Under the pieces are notes generated by a model. It was given only the letters and a program-made list of their open reading frames with translations. It ran no database searches and was not told where the DNA came from. Below are positions 18,357 through 26,856 of a stretch of 64,000 nucleotides of DNA, in pieces. Source of the DNA: Geobacter sp. GTDB taxonomy: Bacteria > Desulfobacterota > Desulfuromonadia > Geobacterales > Geobacteraceae. The translations under genes and the position numbers were made by a program. The first letter of the stretch is position 1. Each line of letters starts with the position of its first letter. The stretch covers positions 54,989-118,988 of the forward strand of contig DNRQ01000038.1 in the NCBI GenBank assembly GCA_003499925.1, read 5' to 3'.

Positions 18357-19153
18357 AGGGGAGGCTTGGCATACTGGACATCTGGGTCGATGCCGTGACC
18401 ATGGACCAGGCACTGGAGAAGGTCGTGGAGTTTGTCGAGGAGGGGGACCGCCCCCGGGTGGTCTTCGCGGTCAACCCGGAGAAGAACTTCTCGGTCCCCC
18501 GCAATCCCGCCCTGCATCAGGCCTTTCGCAACGCCGACCTGCTGATCCCCGACGGCATCGGCGTGGTGCTGGCGGCCCGCCTGCTGCACCGGGCCCGCCT
18601 CTCCCGGGTGCCGGGAGTGGAGCTGATGCAGGAGATCTGCCGGCTGGCCAGCGCCAGGGAGTACCGGCTCTTCATCTATGGAGCCAGCGAGGAGGTGAGC
18701 CGCGGCGCCGCGGAGATCCTGGAGCAGCGCTATCCGGGTCTGCGCATCGTCGGTCGCGCCAACGGCTTCGTGCCGCAGGAGCGGATGCCGGAACTGGTCG
18801 GTGAGATCAACGCGAGCGGAGCCCAGATCCTGTTCCTGGCGCTCGGCTCGCCGCGCCAGGAGCAGTGGTACGTCGCGCACCAGTCGGAGCTCACCACGGT
18901 ACGGCTCTGCCAGGGGATCGGAGGGAGCCTCGATACCATTACCGGCCGGGTCAAACGCGCTCCCAGCCGCTTCTGCCGCCTGAACCTGGAGTGGTTCTAC
19001 CGCCTGGTCAAGGAGCCCTCCCGCCTGAAACGGCAGAGGGTGCTCCCGCTTTTCGTGCTCCAGGTGCTCGGGGTGAAGCTCAGGCTGATGCTGCGCGCCG
19101 AGCGCCTGCTGCTGCGCCGCCCCGCCGGCAAGCCGCGGCTCGGTGCGCCCTAG
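18353..19153 (+). CDS. WecG/TagA/CpsF-family glycosyltransferase
   Basis: 266 residues. Characteristic blocks: VVFAVNPEKNFSVPRNPALHQA, LLIPDGIGVVLAARLL, RVPGVELMQEI and LFLALGSPRQEQWYVAHQ. Family members transfer ManNAc or ManNAcA to undecaprenyl-PP-GlcNAc. Because wecB and wecC, which make UDP-ManNAcA, and a WecA-type transferase lie in the same locus, the likely reaction is the second step of repeat-unit synthesis. The start is set by overlap with the preceding stop. A short gap (19154-19295) follows before the second exosortase block. Confidence 0.87.
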   Translation: MKGRLGILDIWVDAVTMDQALEKVVEFVEEGDRPRVVFAVNPEKNFSVPRNPALHQAFRNADLLIPDGIGVVLAARLLHRARLSRVPGVELMQEICRLASAREYRLFIYGASEEVSRGAAEILEQRYPGLRIVGRANGFVPQERMPELVGEINASGAQILFLALGSPRQEQWYVAHQSELTTVRLCQGIGGSLDTITGRVKRAPSRFCRLNLEWFYRLVKEPSRLKRQRVLPLFVLQVLGVKLRLMLRAERLLLRRPAGKPRLGAP

Positions 19154-19295
19154 CCCCCCGATGTTTCCCCAAGTTTTTTCCGTTTGTAACCTCGTCTCAA
19201 CAACAATGCTCTAGATTCGTCCCGGTCTTCTCATCGCGCCGGAATCGCCCGCAACGAGGGAGCCTTTTTCTGCCGTGCCACCAGGAGCCTTTGCC

Positions 19296-20843
19296 GTGAA
19301 ATCCTCTTGTTCCGTCCACCCTGGTACCGCCTGCACCGCGACGCTGCTTGCCGTGCTGCTCGGCGCCCTTTACTGCGGCACCTTTTCCTGGCTGGTCACC
19401 GTGGACTGGCTCCGCGAGGATTACAGCTCGAGCGCCCTGATCCCGCTGATTGCCGCCTATCTCCTCTACGACCGGCGCGCCGCAGTGGCGCGCTCCCCCT
19501 GGCGCCCCAGCTGGCTCGGGCTTTTGCCGGTCTGCTGCGGCATAGCGCTCTACTGGCTCGGGGAGCTCGCCGGCGAGTTCTTTTCGCTGTATCTCTCCTT
19601 CTGGCTGGTTCTGGTCGGCCTGCTCTGGAGCTGGCTGGGAGGGGCGCGCCTCAAGGTGCTGCGCTTTCCCCTTTTGTTCCTGCTCGCCATGTTTCCACTC
19701 CCCAACTACCTGAACACCATGGTCACCCTGAAGCTCAAGCTGATCTCCTCCTGGCTCGGTGTCTGGGTGATGCGGCTCTGCGGCCTGTCGGCCTACCGGG
19801 AGGGGAACGTCATCGACCTCGGCTTCACCAAGCTCCAGGTGGTCGACGCCTGCAGCGGCCTGCGCTATTTCATCCCGCTTCTGGTGCTCTCCGTCCTGCT
19901 GGCGAGCTACTACCGCGCCCCGCTCTGGAAGAGGGGGCTCTTCGTGCTCTCCTCGATCCCGGTCTCCGTGGTCACCAACGGCCTGCGCATCGCCTCGGTG
20001 GGGATCCTGTACCAGTTCTTCGGACCGGTGGTGGCGGAAGGGTTCTTTCACGATTTTTCCGGCTGGTTCATCTTCATGTTCAGCCTGGGGCTGCTCCTGC
20101 TGGAACTGAGGCTTTTGAAAAGGTTCCTCCCGGAGGCGCCGCTTAAGCCGCTCCGGCTCGAACCGGAGGCGGCGGCGCCCCGGGCCGCCTGCCGGGGGAG
20201 CAGGGTCCCGCTTCAGCTGGCGCTCCCGGTACTGCTCCTTTCGGCGACCCTGGCCGCCTCGACCTGCATCGACTTCCGGGAGAAGGTGGTCCCGGCCCGC
20301 TCCTTTGGCGAGTTCCCCCTGGTGCTCTCCGGCTGGCAGGGGGTCCGGGGCGAGATGGAGCAGCTCTATCTCGACTCGCTCGATCTCGACGACTACTCCA
20401 TGGTCGATTACCGCGATCCGAAGGGGAGGACGGTGAGTTTCTACGCCGCCTACTACGCCAGCCAGTCCAAGGGGGCATCGATCCATTCCCCGGCCACCTG
20501 CCTTCCCGGCAGCGGCTGGATCTTCCAGGAGTCCGGGGCGGTGGCGGTCCCCCTGGCCGAGCGGGGCGCGAGCCTGCAGGTGAACCGCGCCTTCATGCAG
20601 AAGGGTGGGGTGCAGGAGCTCACCTACTACTGGTTCCCCCAGCGCGGGCGGCTGCTCACCAGCGCCTGGCAGCTCAAGTTCTACACCTTCTGGGACGCCC
20701 TGACCCGGCGCAGGACCGACGGCGCGCTGGTACGGGTCATAACCCCGGTCTACCAGGGGGAGCGGCTCGCAGATGCCGAGACGCGCCTCCAGGGGTTCGC
20801 CCGCGAGCTAACCCCGGTGCTGACGCGCTTCGTCCCGCAATAG
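19296..20843 (+). CDS. Exosortase-EpsI fusion 2 (XrtD-like)
   Basis: 515-residue inner-membrane protein with the same plan as the exosortase at 2.2 kb. The catalytic residues fall at identical positions: Cys186 (VVDACSGLRYF), Arg231 (NGLRIASVG) and His252 (FFHDFSGW). The C-terminal EpsI-like domain starts near residue 310 (FREKVVPARSF) and has HSPATCLPGSGW. The GTG at 19296 is chosen over a GTG 21 bases upstream because AGGAG lies eight bases before it and because the two exosortases then align exactly. It heads the second block and is followed after 19 bases by the WecA-type gene. Confidence 0.85.
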   Translation: MKSSCSVHPGTACTATLLAVLLGALYCGTFSWLVTVDWLREDYSSSALIPLIAAYLLYDRRAAVARSPWRPSWLGLLPVCCGIALYWLGELAGEFFSLYLSFWLVLVGLLWSWLGGARLKVLRFPLLFLLAMFPLPNYLNTMVTLKLKLISSWLGVWVMRLCGLSAYREGNVIDLGFTKLQVVDACSGLRYFIPLLVLSVLLASYYRAPLWKRGLFVLSSIPVSVVTNGLRIASVGILYQFFGPVVAEGFFHDFSGWFIFMFSLGLLLLELRLLKRFLPEAPLKPLRLEPEAAAPRAACRGSRVPLQLALPVLLLSATLAASTCIDFREKVVPARSFGEFPLVLSGWQGVRGEMEQLYLDSLDLDDYSMVDYRDPKGRTVSFYAAYYASQSKGASIHSPATCLPGSGWIFQESGAVAVPLAERGASLQVNRAFMQKGGVQELTYYWFPQRGRLLTSAWQLKFYTFWDALTRRRTDGALVRVITPVYQGERLADAETRLQGFARELTPVLTRFVPQ

Positions 20844-20862
20844 CCCGTTCCGCCAAGGCCCT

Positions 20863-22491
20863 ATGATCTTCTTGTCGACCCTACTCGTTTCGGTGCTCAT
20901 CACCATCGCCCTTACCCCGGCGTTCAGCGCCCTGGCGCTCCGCTTCCAGCTGGTGGACCTCCCCAACGAAAGGAAGGTGCACCAGGTCCCGGTGCCGCGG
21001 GTCGGGGGGATCGCCATGGCTCTGGGTGCCTTCATCCCGATCATCTGCTGGCGCTATGCCGACAGCTTCGTCCAGGCCTACCTGGTCGGCGCCGCCATCC
21101 TGGTGCTGTTCGGGGCGGTGGACGACTTTCGCGACCTCTCTCCGCGCATCAAGTTCCTGGGGCAGATCGCCGCCGCGCTGAGCGCCGTCTTCCTGGGTGG
21201 GATCAGGATCAGCAACCTCGGGATGCTGGCGCCGGAGAACTACCTGCTGCCGGGGTGGCTCGCCGTCCCCCTCACCGTGGTCGCCATCGTCGGGGTGACC
21301 AACGCCATCAACCTTTCCGACGGACTGGACGGGCTGGCCGGCGGCATCTCCCTGCTCATCTTTGCCGGCATCGGTTATCTCGCCTACCTGGTGGGAGATT
21401 TCAGCGTGGGGCTGATCTCACTGGCGCTGGGGGGGGCGCTGTTCGGCTTTCTCCGCTTCAACACCCATCCCGCCTCGATCTTCATGGGGGATTCCGGGAG
21501 CCAGTTCCTGGGGTTCTCGGCGATCACCCTCTCCCTGGGGCTGACCCAGGGGAGGGCGACCGCGCTCAGCCCGATCCTGCCGCTGATCCTGCTCGGCTTC
21601 CCGATTCTCGACACCCTCACCGTCATGGTGGCGAGGATCAGCCGCGGCCGCTCCCCGTTCAGCGCGGACCGGAACCACTTCCATCACAACCTGATGGCGC
21701 TGGGCTTCCTGCACCCGGAGAGCGTGCTGATCATCTACCTGTTCCAGACCTTCCTGCTCCTGGCCTCGGTGCATTTCCGCTTCTACTCGGACTGGAGCCT
21801 GCTCGGGGGGTACCTGGTGTTCTCCCTGCTGGTGCTGGCGGGCTTCAGCCATGCCGCCAGGACCCGGCGCACCGTGAGGCGCCTGGACTTCTTCGATGCC
21901 AAGATCGCCGGACGGCTGCGCCTTTTGAAGCGGGAGGGGGTGGTGATCAGGTACTCCTTCCGCCTCTTCGAGAGCGGGGTCCCGCTGCTGCTGTTCATCA
22001 CCTGCCTGGTGGCGCAAAGGCCTCCTCTCTACGGCACCCTGATCTGCGCCGTCTCCGGCGCGGCGATCCTGATCGTGTGCCGGTTCCGGAACGCCTGGCT
22101 CCCGGGACTGCTCAGGTTCGTGCTCTACCTGCTGATCCCCTTTTCCGTCTACCTCGGGGGGGGACTGATCTCCCTTTACGCCGACACCCCGCTGCTGCGC
22201 TTTTACAACGGCTCCTTCGGCGCCGTCGCGCTGCTGATCATCCTGGTATCCAAGTTCTCGCGCAGGAAGTCCGGCTTTCGCAGTTCCCCCATGGACTTTC
22301 TGATCGGCATCCTGGCCCTGGTGGTCCCGAACCTCCCGGAGCAGCAGATCCAGGAGTACCAGGTCGGCCTCACCGCCGCCAAGATCCTGCTCCTTTACTT
22401 CAGCTTCGAGGTGCTGCAGGCGGAGATGCGCGGCAAAATGAACCGTTTCGCCCTGTGGACCGTGGCATCCCTGGTGGCGCTGGCTTGTTAG
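20863..22491 (+). CDS. WecA/MraY-family polyprenyl-phosphate sugar-1-phosphate transferase
   Basis: 542 residues, membrane protein. The first ~320 residues carry the family motifs: the Mg-binding DDxxD in GAVDDFRDLSPRIKFLGQ, then NAINLSDGLDGLAGG, FMGDSGSQFLGF and the histidine motif RNHFHHNL. It likely starts the repeat unit by loading GlcNAc-1-phosphate onto undecaprenyl phosphate. A C-terminal extension of ~200 residues has six or so more helices and is not part of the core enzyme. Starts at ATG following CCAAGG. Confidence 0.88.
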   Translation: MIFLSTLLVSVLITIALTPAFSALALRFQLVDLPNERKVHQVPVPRVGGIAMALGAFIPIICWRYADSFVQAYLVGAAILVLFGAVDDFRDLSPRIKFLGQIAAALSAVFLGGIRISNLGMLAPENYLLPGWLAVPLTVVAIVGVTNAINLSDGLDGLAGGISLLIFAGIGYLAYLVGDFSVGLISLALGGALFGFLRFNTHPASIFMGDSGSQFLGFSAITLSLGLTQGRATALSPILPLILLGFPILDTLTVMVARISRGRSPFSADRNHFHHNLMALGFLHPESVLIIYLFQTFLLLASVHFRFYSDWSLLGGYLVFSLLVLAGFSHAARTRRTVRRLDFFDAKIAGRLRLLKREGVVIRYSFRLFESGVPLLLFITCLVAQRPPLYGTLICAVSGAAILIVCRFRNAWLPGLLRFVLYLLIPFSVYLGGGLISLYADTPLLRFYNGSFGAVALLIILVSKFSRRKSGFRSSPMDFLIGILALVVPNLPEQQIQEYQVGLTAAKILLLYFSFEVLQAEMRGKMNRFALWTVASLVALAC

Positions 22492-22558
22492 GAACCTGTT
22501 GGGAGACCTCAACCCTCATCCCTCAACGGGCATTGAAGTATTCAAGGAGGAACTATCT

Positions 22559-24544
22559 ATGTGTAACATGCGCACCCCCGCCCGGCTCCTGCTCTTTTTC
22601 TCGGCCCTGCTGCTGATCTCCTGTTCCGGTCCCGAGGCGAAAAAGCAGAAATTCTTCAGCAAGGGGAAGGCCCTCTACGAGAAGGGGGAGTACGTCAAGG
22701 CCCGCCTCGAGCTGAAAAACGCGGTCCAGATCGACCCGAAGTTCGTCGACGCCTACCGGATGTTCGGCCTGATCGACATGAAGGAAGGAAACCTCAGGGG
22801 GGCCTTCGGCAACTTCAGCAAGGCGGTCGAGCTGAACCCGGCCGACAAGGAAGCCCAGTACCAGCTGGGGAAGATCTATCTCGCGGTGCGGCAGCTCGAC
22901 AAGGCGCAGGAGAGGGCGGAGCTGCTGCTCAAGCAGGATCCCGCCTACGCCGACGCGCTCCTGCTGAAAGCGGCGCTGATGGTGGCCCGCAAGGAGCACG
23001 ACCAGGCGCGCCCCTTCCTGGAGGCGGCGATCTCCCGGGGGGTGACCAAGCCGGACAGCTACTTCCTGCTCGCCAACGCCTGCCTGCAGGGGGGTGACCC
23101 GAAGGGGGCGGAGGGGGCGCTCAGGCGCGGCATCCAGGCCAACCCGAGCTCGGCGCAGCTCGCCCTGGCCCTGGTGGGGATCTGCCTGCAGAGCGCAAGG
23201 GAGGACGAGGCCGCCTCCCTGCTGCTCAAGGTCTGCTCCCTGGAGCCCGACAACATCGACCACCCCATCACCCTGGCCGGCTTTTACTGGAACCGGGGGA
23301 AGGAGGCCCAGGCGGTCGAGGTGCTGCGCAAGCTGGTCGCCGGCGATCCGGCAAGCGACGAGCGCCGCCTCAAGGTGACCGCGTTCTACCTGGGGCAGAA
23401 GCGTCTCCCCGAGGCCGAGCGGGAACTGAAGGAGGGGATCGCGGCCAACGCCAAGAACTTCCCGCTGCGCCTGGCGCTCTCCGAGCTCTACCTGAACAGC
23501 GGCCGCTCCGACCAGGCGATCGTCACGCTCAAGGAGGGCGCCCTCCTCGGCAAGGCGGGGGAGCCGGGAGTGGTCCAGGCCAAGACGGCGCTCGCCAAGG
23601 TGTACCTGCAAAGCCAGGAGGTCGAGCAGGCCGCGGGGTACGTGGAGGAGGTGCTCAAGGAGAGTCCCAAAAACGTGGAGGCCCGCTTCCTCAAGGGGAG
23701 CATCCAGCTGCAAAAGGGGGACGGCCCCGGCGCGATCAACGAGTTCAGGACCGTGGTGAGCGAAAAGCCCGAGTTCATCGAAGGGCACCTCCGCCTGGCG
23801 GAGGGGTATCTGCTGAAAAAGGAGAACGGCCTCGCCCTCGACTCCCTGAGGAGCGCGCAGAAGCTGGAACCGGCCTCGCGAGAGGTGCAGTTCGCCCTGT
23901 CCCGCTACCATTTATCCCAAAACGATTTCAAGGGCGCCCGCGAGCTGCTGGAGAAGCTTTTGAGCAAGAGCCCGGCGGACCTGGAGGCGAGGGTGGCGCT
24001 GGGAGACCTCTGCGTGCGCGCCGGCGAGCTGCGCAAGGCCGAGGCGGAGTATGCCGAGGTGAGGAGGAGGGCCCCCCGGCTCCCGATAGGTTACGTGAAG
24101 AGCGGGGCGCTCTATCTCAAGCAGGGAAAGGTGGCCAACGCGGTGGCGGAGTACGAAAAGGCGTACCGGTTGAACCCCGGCTCCTGGCTTTTGGCCAACG
24201 ACCTCGCCTTTCTGGTCGCCGAGACCACCGGCTCGCCCAAGGAGCTGGAGCGCGCCCTCAAGCTCGCGGAAAAGGCGCTCAGCCTGAACCCCGACGGCGT
24301 CAACGTGCTCGACACCCTGGGGTGGCTGCACTACAAGAAAGGGGAGGCGCAGAAGGCCGTGGAATACCTGCAAAAGGTGCAGGCGAAGAGGCCGGAATCG
24401 CTGATCGCCAACTACCACCTCGGCATGGCGCTGTATCGGGCGGGAAGGCTCCCCGAGGCCAGGGAGAAGCTGCGCCGGTCGCTCGCCGCCAAGGTGGGGT
24501 TCCCGGGGAGGGAAGAGGCCGAGAAGACGCTGGCCAAGATCTAG
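22559..24544 (+). CDS. PrsT-like TPR lipoprotein of the PEP-CTERM/exosortase system
   Basis: 661 residues. A lipoprotein signal peptide ends in LLLISCSG (lipobox cysteine near residue 22). The rest is an almost continuous tetratricopeptide array (about 17 repeats), for example FSKGKALYEKGEYVKARLELKNA and ALYRAGRLPEAREKLRRSLA. The length and position match the TPR lipoprotein called PrsT found beside exosortase-linked export genes. It is probably a periplasmic scaffold for assembly or export. The start has AAGGAGG eight bases upstream; the open frame 60 bases further upstream is unsupported. Confidence 0.82.
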   Translation: MCNMRTPARLLLFFSALLLISCSGPEAKKQKFFSKGKALYEKGEYVKARLELKNAVQIDPKFVDAYRMFGLIDMKEGNLRGAFGNFSKAVELNPADKEAQYQLGKIYLAVRQLDKAQERAELLLKQDPAYADALLLKAALMVARKEHDQARPFLEAAISRGVTKPDSYFLLANACLQGGDPKGAEGALRRGIQANPSSAQLALALVGICLQSAREDEAASLLLKVCSLEPDNIDHPITLAGFYWNRGKEAQAVEVLRKLVAGDPASDERRLKVTAFYLGQKRLPEAERELKEGIAANAKNFPLRLALSELYLNSGRSDQAIVTLKEGALLGKAGEPGVVQAKTALAKVYLQSQEVEQAAGYVEEVLKESPKNVEARFLKGSIQLQKGDGPGAINEFRTVVSEKPEFIEGHLRLAEGYLLKKENGLALDSLRSAQKLEPASREVQFALSRYHLSQNDFKGARELLEKLLSKSPADLEARVALGDLCVRAGELRKAEAEYAEVRRRAPRLPIGYVKSGALYLKQGKVANAVAEYEKAYRLNPGSWLLANDLAFLVAETTGSPKELERALKLAEKALSLNPDGVNVLDTLGWLHYKKGEAQKAVEYLQKVQAKRPESLIANYHLGMALYRAGRLPEAREKLRRSLAAKVGFPGREEAEKTLAKI

Positions 24545-24570
24545 CAGCCACTCTTGTCTCAACTATCATC

Positions 24571-24607
24571 TTGTTGTGATGCCAATGTAACCTGCAAACT
24601 GTATAAA
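24571..24607 (+). promoter_or_regulatory. Promoter-like element before the polysaccharide export operon
   Basis: TTGTTGTGATGCCAATGTAA followed by CCTGCAAACTGTATAAA. The TATAAA at 24602-24607 is a good -10. There is no clean -35 at 17 bases, so an activator may act. Most of this stretch recurs at 35097-35131, where it sits beside a wecC tail fragment, and a looser match lies near 29767-29803 upstream of wecB. Confidence 0.5.
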
Positions 24608-24681
24608 CGTGGCGTCCAGTGACAGAGAGATTTTGATAACTACTATTGCAACCTGATTCAGGAAGTATCGGTGAGGGGTAT

Positions 24682-25599
24682 ATGTCTTTAAGAAGTCTGG
24701 TGTTCTGTTTGTTGATTCAATCGGCGCTCTGCTCCACCACCGTCTGGGCCGCCAAGAAAAATGCGGCGGCGGCCCCCGCCATCGAAATGTCGGAAACGGC
24801 AAGGGCCGAGGCGGCGGGACCGGGCGCTCTCGCGCCGGAAACCGATCCGGTCGAGGAGCAGGACCAGGGTCCCCCCCGGGAGGATGCCGCGCCAGGCGCC
24901 GAGCCTCAGGCGGCCGAAAGCGCCGCCGACCCCGCCGCCGACCCCGCTGCCGAAGCCGCCGCCGAAGCCGCCGACGACGAGGCTGCTCCCGCCGCACCGG
25001 CTGTCCCGGAAACTCCGGTCTCCTGGTGGCGCGAGGCGGCGAGCCTGCTCGGCCTCGCCCCGGACCCACGTCCGGGCGAGACCGCCGAGCCCGCTCCGGG
25101 CCGCCCGCTGCGGGCGCAGGACTACGTGATCGGCTCGGGAGACCTGCTCGGCATCTCGGTTTGGCGTGACGAAAACCTCACCCGCTCCGTGGTGGTGCTC
25201 CCCGACGGCAGGATCTCGTTTCCGCTGGTAGGCGAACTGGTCGCCGGCGGGAAAACCGTGTCCCAGCTCAAGCGGGAACTGGAGGGGAAGCTGACCCGCT
25301 ACATCAGCGACGCGGGGCTCACCGTCGAGGTGAAGCAGTCCAACAGCATGGTCGTCTACATCATCGGGCGCGTCAACGCACCCGGCCGGCAGATGATGGG
25401 GGACTCCACCAACGTGCTGCAGGCGCTCGCCATGGCGGGGGGGCTGAACCCGTACGCCAGCAAGAGCGACCTCAAGGTGTTCCGCCGCCAGGGTGGCAAG
25501 ACCACGGTGTTTCCCTTCGATTACCGGGAGGTCGTCGAGGGACGGCACCTCGAGACCAACATAGAACTGCAGCGGGGCGATGTTGTCATTGTTCCCTGA
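24682..25599 (+). CDS. Outer-membrane polysaccharide export protein (Wza-like, SLBB domain)
   Basis: 305 residues. A signal peptide (MSLRSLVFCLLIQSAL...VWA) is followed by an unusual Ala/Pro/Glu-rich low-complexity segment (about residues 25-145), then the poly-export domain (DYVIGSGDLLGISVWRDENL, VLPDGRISFPLVGEL) and one SLBB domain (VYIIGRVNAPGRQ, LQALAMAGGLNPYA). The protein ends at GDVVIVP. It should form the outer-membrane channel for the polymer. The ATG at 24682 is chosen over an upstream frame extension because it begins the signal peptide. Its 3' end overlaps the beta-barrel gene by 20 bases. Confidence 0.83.
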   Translation: MSLRSLVFCLLIQSALCSTTVWAAKKNAAAAPAIEMSETARAEAAGPGALAPETDPVEEQDQGPPREDAAPGAEPQAAESAADPAADPAAEAAAEAADDEAAPAAPAVPETPVSWWREAASLLGLAPDPRPGETAEPAPGRPLRAQDYVIGSGDLLGISVWRDENLTRSVVVLPDGRISFPLVGELVAGGKTVSQLKRELEGKLTRYISDAGLTVEVKQSNSMVVYIIGRVNAPGRQMMGDSTNVLQALAMAGGLNPYASKSDLKVFRRQGGKTTVFPFDYREVVEGRHLETNIELQRGDVVIVP

Positions 25600-26785
25600 T
25601 ATTTCGGCTCCCAAAAAGCTGCTCCCCGCGCTTTTCCTGCTGGCCCTGCTTGCCCCGGCGCCGCTGAAAGCCGACGAGCTGATCGTGACCCCGGCTTTCT
25701 CCGTGCGGGAGGAGTACAACGACAACGTCTTCGCGCAGAGCTCCGACAGGCGCCGCGACTTCATCACCACGCTGTCGCCGGTGCTGACCGTCTCGAATCG
25801 GAACGAAAGGGTCAGCGCGAACCTTTCGGGCGGGGTGAACAGCCTGCACTACCTGCGCAACAGCAGCGGCAGTGCCCTGGGGTACTTCGTGAGGGGGACC
25901 GGCAGCTACACGGCCGCCCCGCGGCTGTCGCTCTCCAGTGACCTGGGCTACCTGAGGGATTCCAGCGCCAGTTCCATCGACCCGGCAACCTCTCTGGTGG
26001 TCAGTTCCCGAAGCGAGCGCCAGAGCTATCGGCTGGGGGGGAGATACGCGCTCTCCGAGATGGCGAGCTCGTCGGTCGGCCTGGCGTACTCGCGCGACGA
26101 CTATGACAGCCAGACCTACCTGGACACCTGGCACTACCAGGGAAACGCCGGGATCGACTACGACCCGGGGAGCCGGCTGCCCCGCACCAAGCTGGGGTCG
26201 CTGCTCACCTTGAGACGCGACGCCACCGACCTGTCGCGGGTGGACAGCCTGAGCGCCACGCTCGGGGTAACCAGGGAGCTGAGCGAACTGTGGCGTCTCT
26301 CCCTGAACGGCGGCGCACGCTTCACCCGTTCCGAGTTCCACGGCGCCGGGGGCGCCGGCAGGGAGAGCCATGACGAGAGCGGGGGGGTGGGAAGCCTCGC
26401 CCTGGCCTACTCCGGGGAAAAGCTCTCGGGGAGCCTCGCCCTCTCCCACGACCTGAACTCGGCCTCGGGGAGGGGCGGCGCGACCAAGGTGACCGGTGCC
26501 AACCTCACCGTTGCCGAGCGCTTCACCCGGGATCTTTCGGGGAGTCTGGCCGCGGCCTACGTCTGGAACAGGTCGGATCCGAACGAGTTCGCACTCCAGC
26601 CGATCGACGAGCGCTCCAGGAACCTGACCGGCTCGCTACGCTACCAGATTGCCGACGCTCCCAGCGAGCTGTCGCTGGAGGCACGCTACAGCTACAACAA
26701 CACGCAAAACCGGCTTTTGGGGACCGAGATGGTCCAGAACATCTTCATGCTGCGGCTGAACTGGCAGTACCCGATGTTCAGGTAG
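25580..26785 (+). CDS. Outer-membrane beta-barrel protein of the exosortase/export locus
   Basis: 401 residues. After a signal peptide (LLPALFLLALLAPAPLKA) come alternating short amphipathic strands rich in Ser, Tyr and Leu (SVREEYNDNVFAQ, LSLSSDLGYLRDSS, LSLEARYSYNNTQN), ending in an aromatic residue-rich YPMFR, as expected for a barrel. It resembles the uncharacterised PEP-CTERM-system outer-membrane family (TIGR03016-like, from memory). It probably cooperates with the export lipoprotein/porin in polymer secretion. The start overlaps the preceding gene by 20 bases. Confidence 0.75.
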   Translation: MLSLFPDISAPKKLLPALFLLALLAPAPLKADELIVTPAFSVREEYNDNVFAQSSDRRRDFITTLSPVLTVSNRNERVSANLSGGVNSLHYLRNSSGSALGYFVRGTGSYTAAPRLSLSSDLGYLRDSSASSIDPATSLVVSSRSERQSYRLGGRYALSEMASSSVGLAYSRDDYDSQTYLDTWHYQGNAGIDYDPGSRLPRTKLGSLLTLRRDATDLSRVDSLSATLGVTRELSELWRLSLNGGARFTRSEFHGAGGAGRESHDESGGVGSLALAYSGEKLSGSLALSHDLNSASGRGGATKVTGANLTVAERFTRDLSGSLAAAYVWNRSDPNEFALQPIDERSRNLTGSLRYQIADAPSELSLEARYSYNNTQNRLLGTEMVQNIFMLRLNWQYPMFR

Positions 26786-26856
26786 TCGTCCCGGGCCGGC
26801 TGCAGAATAACGGTGACATCCTTAAAAACCGATCTACTGGAATCGCGAGGAACAGC

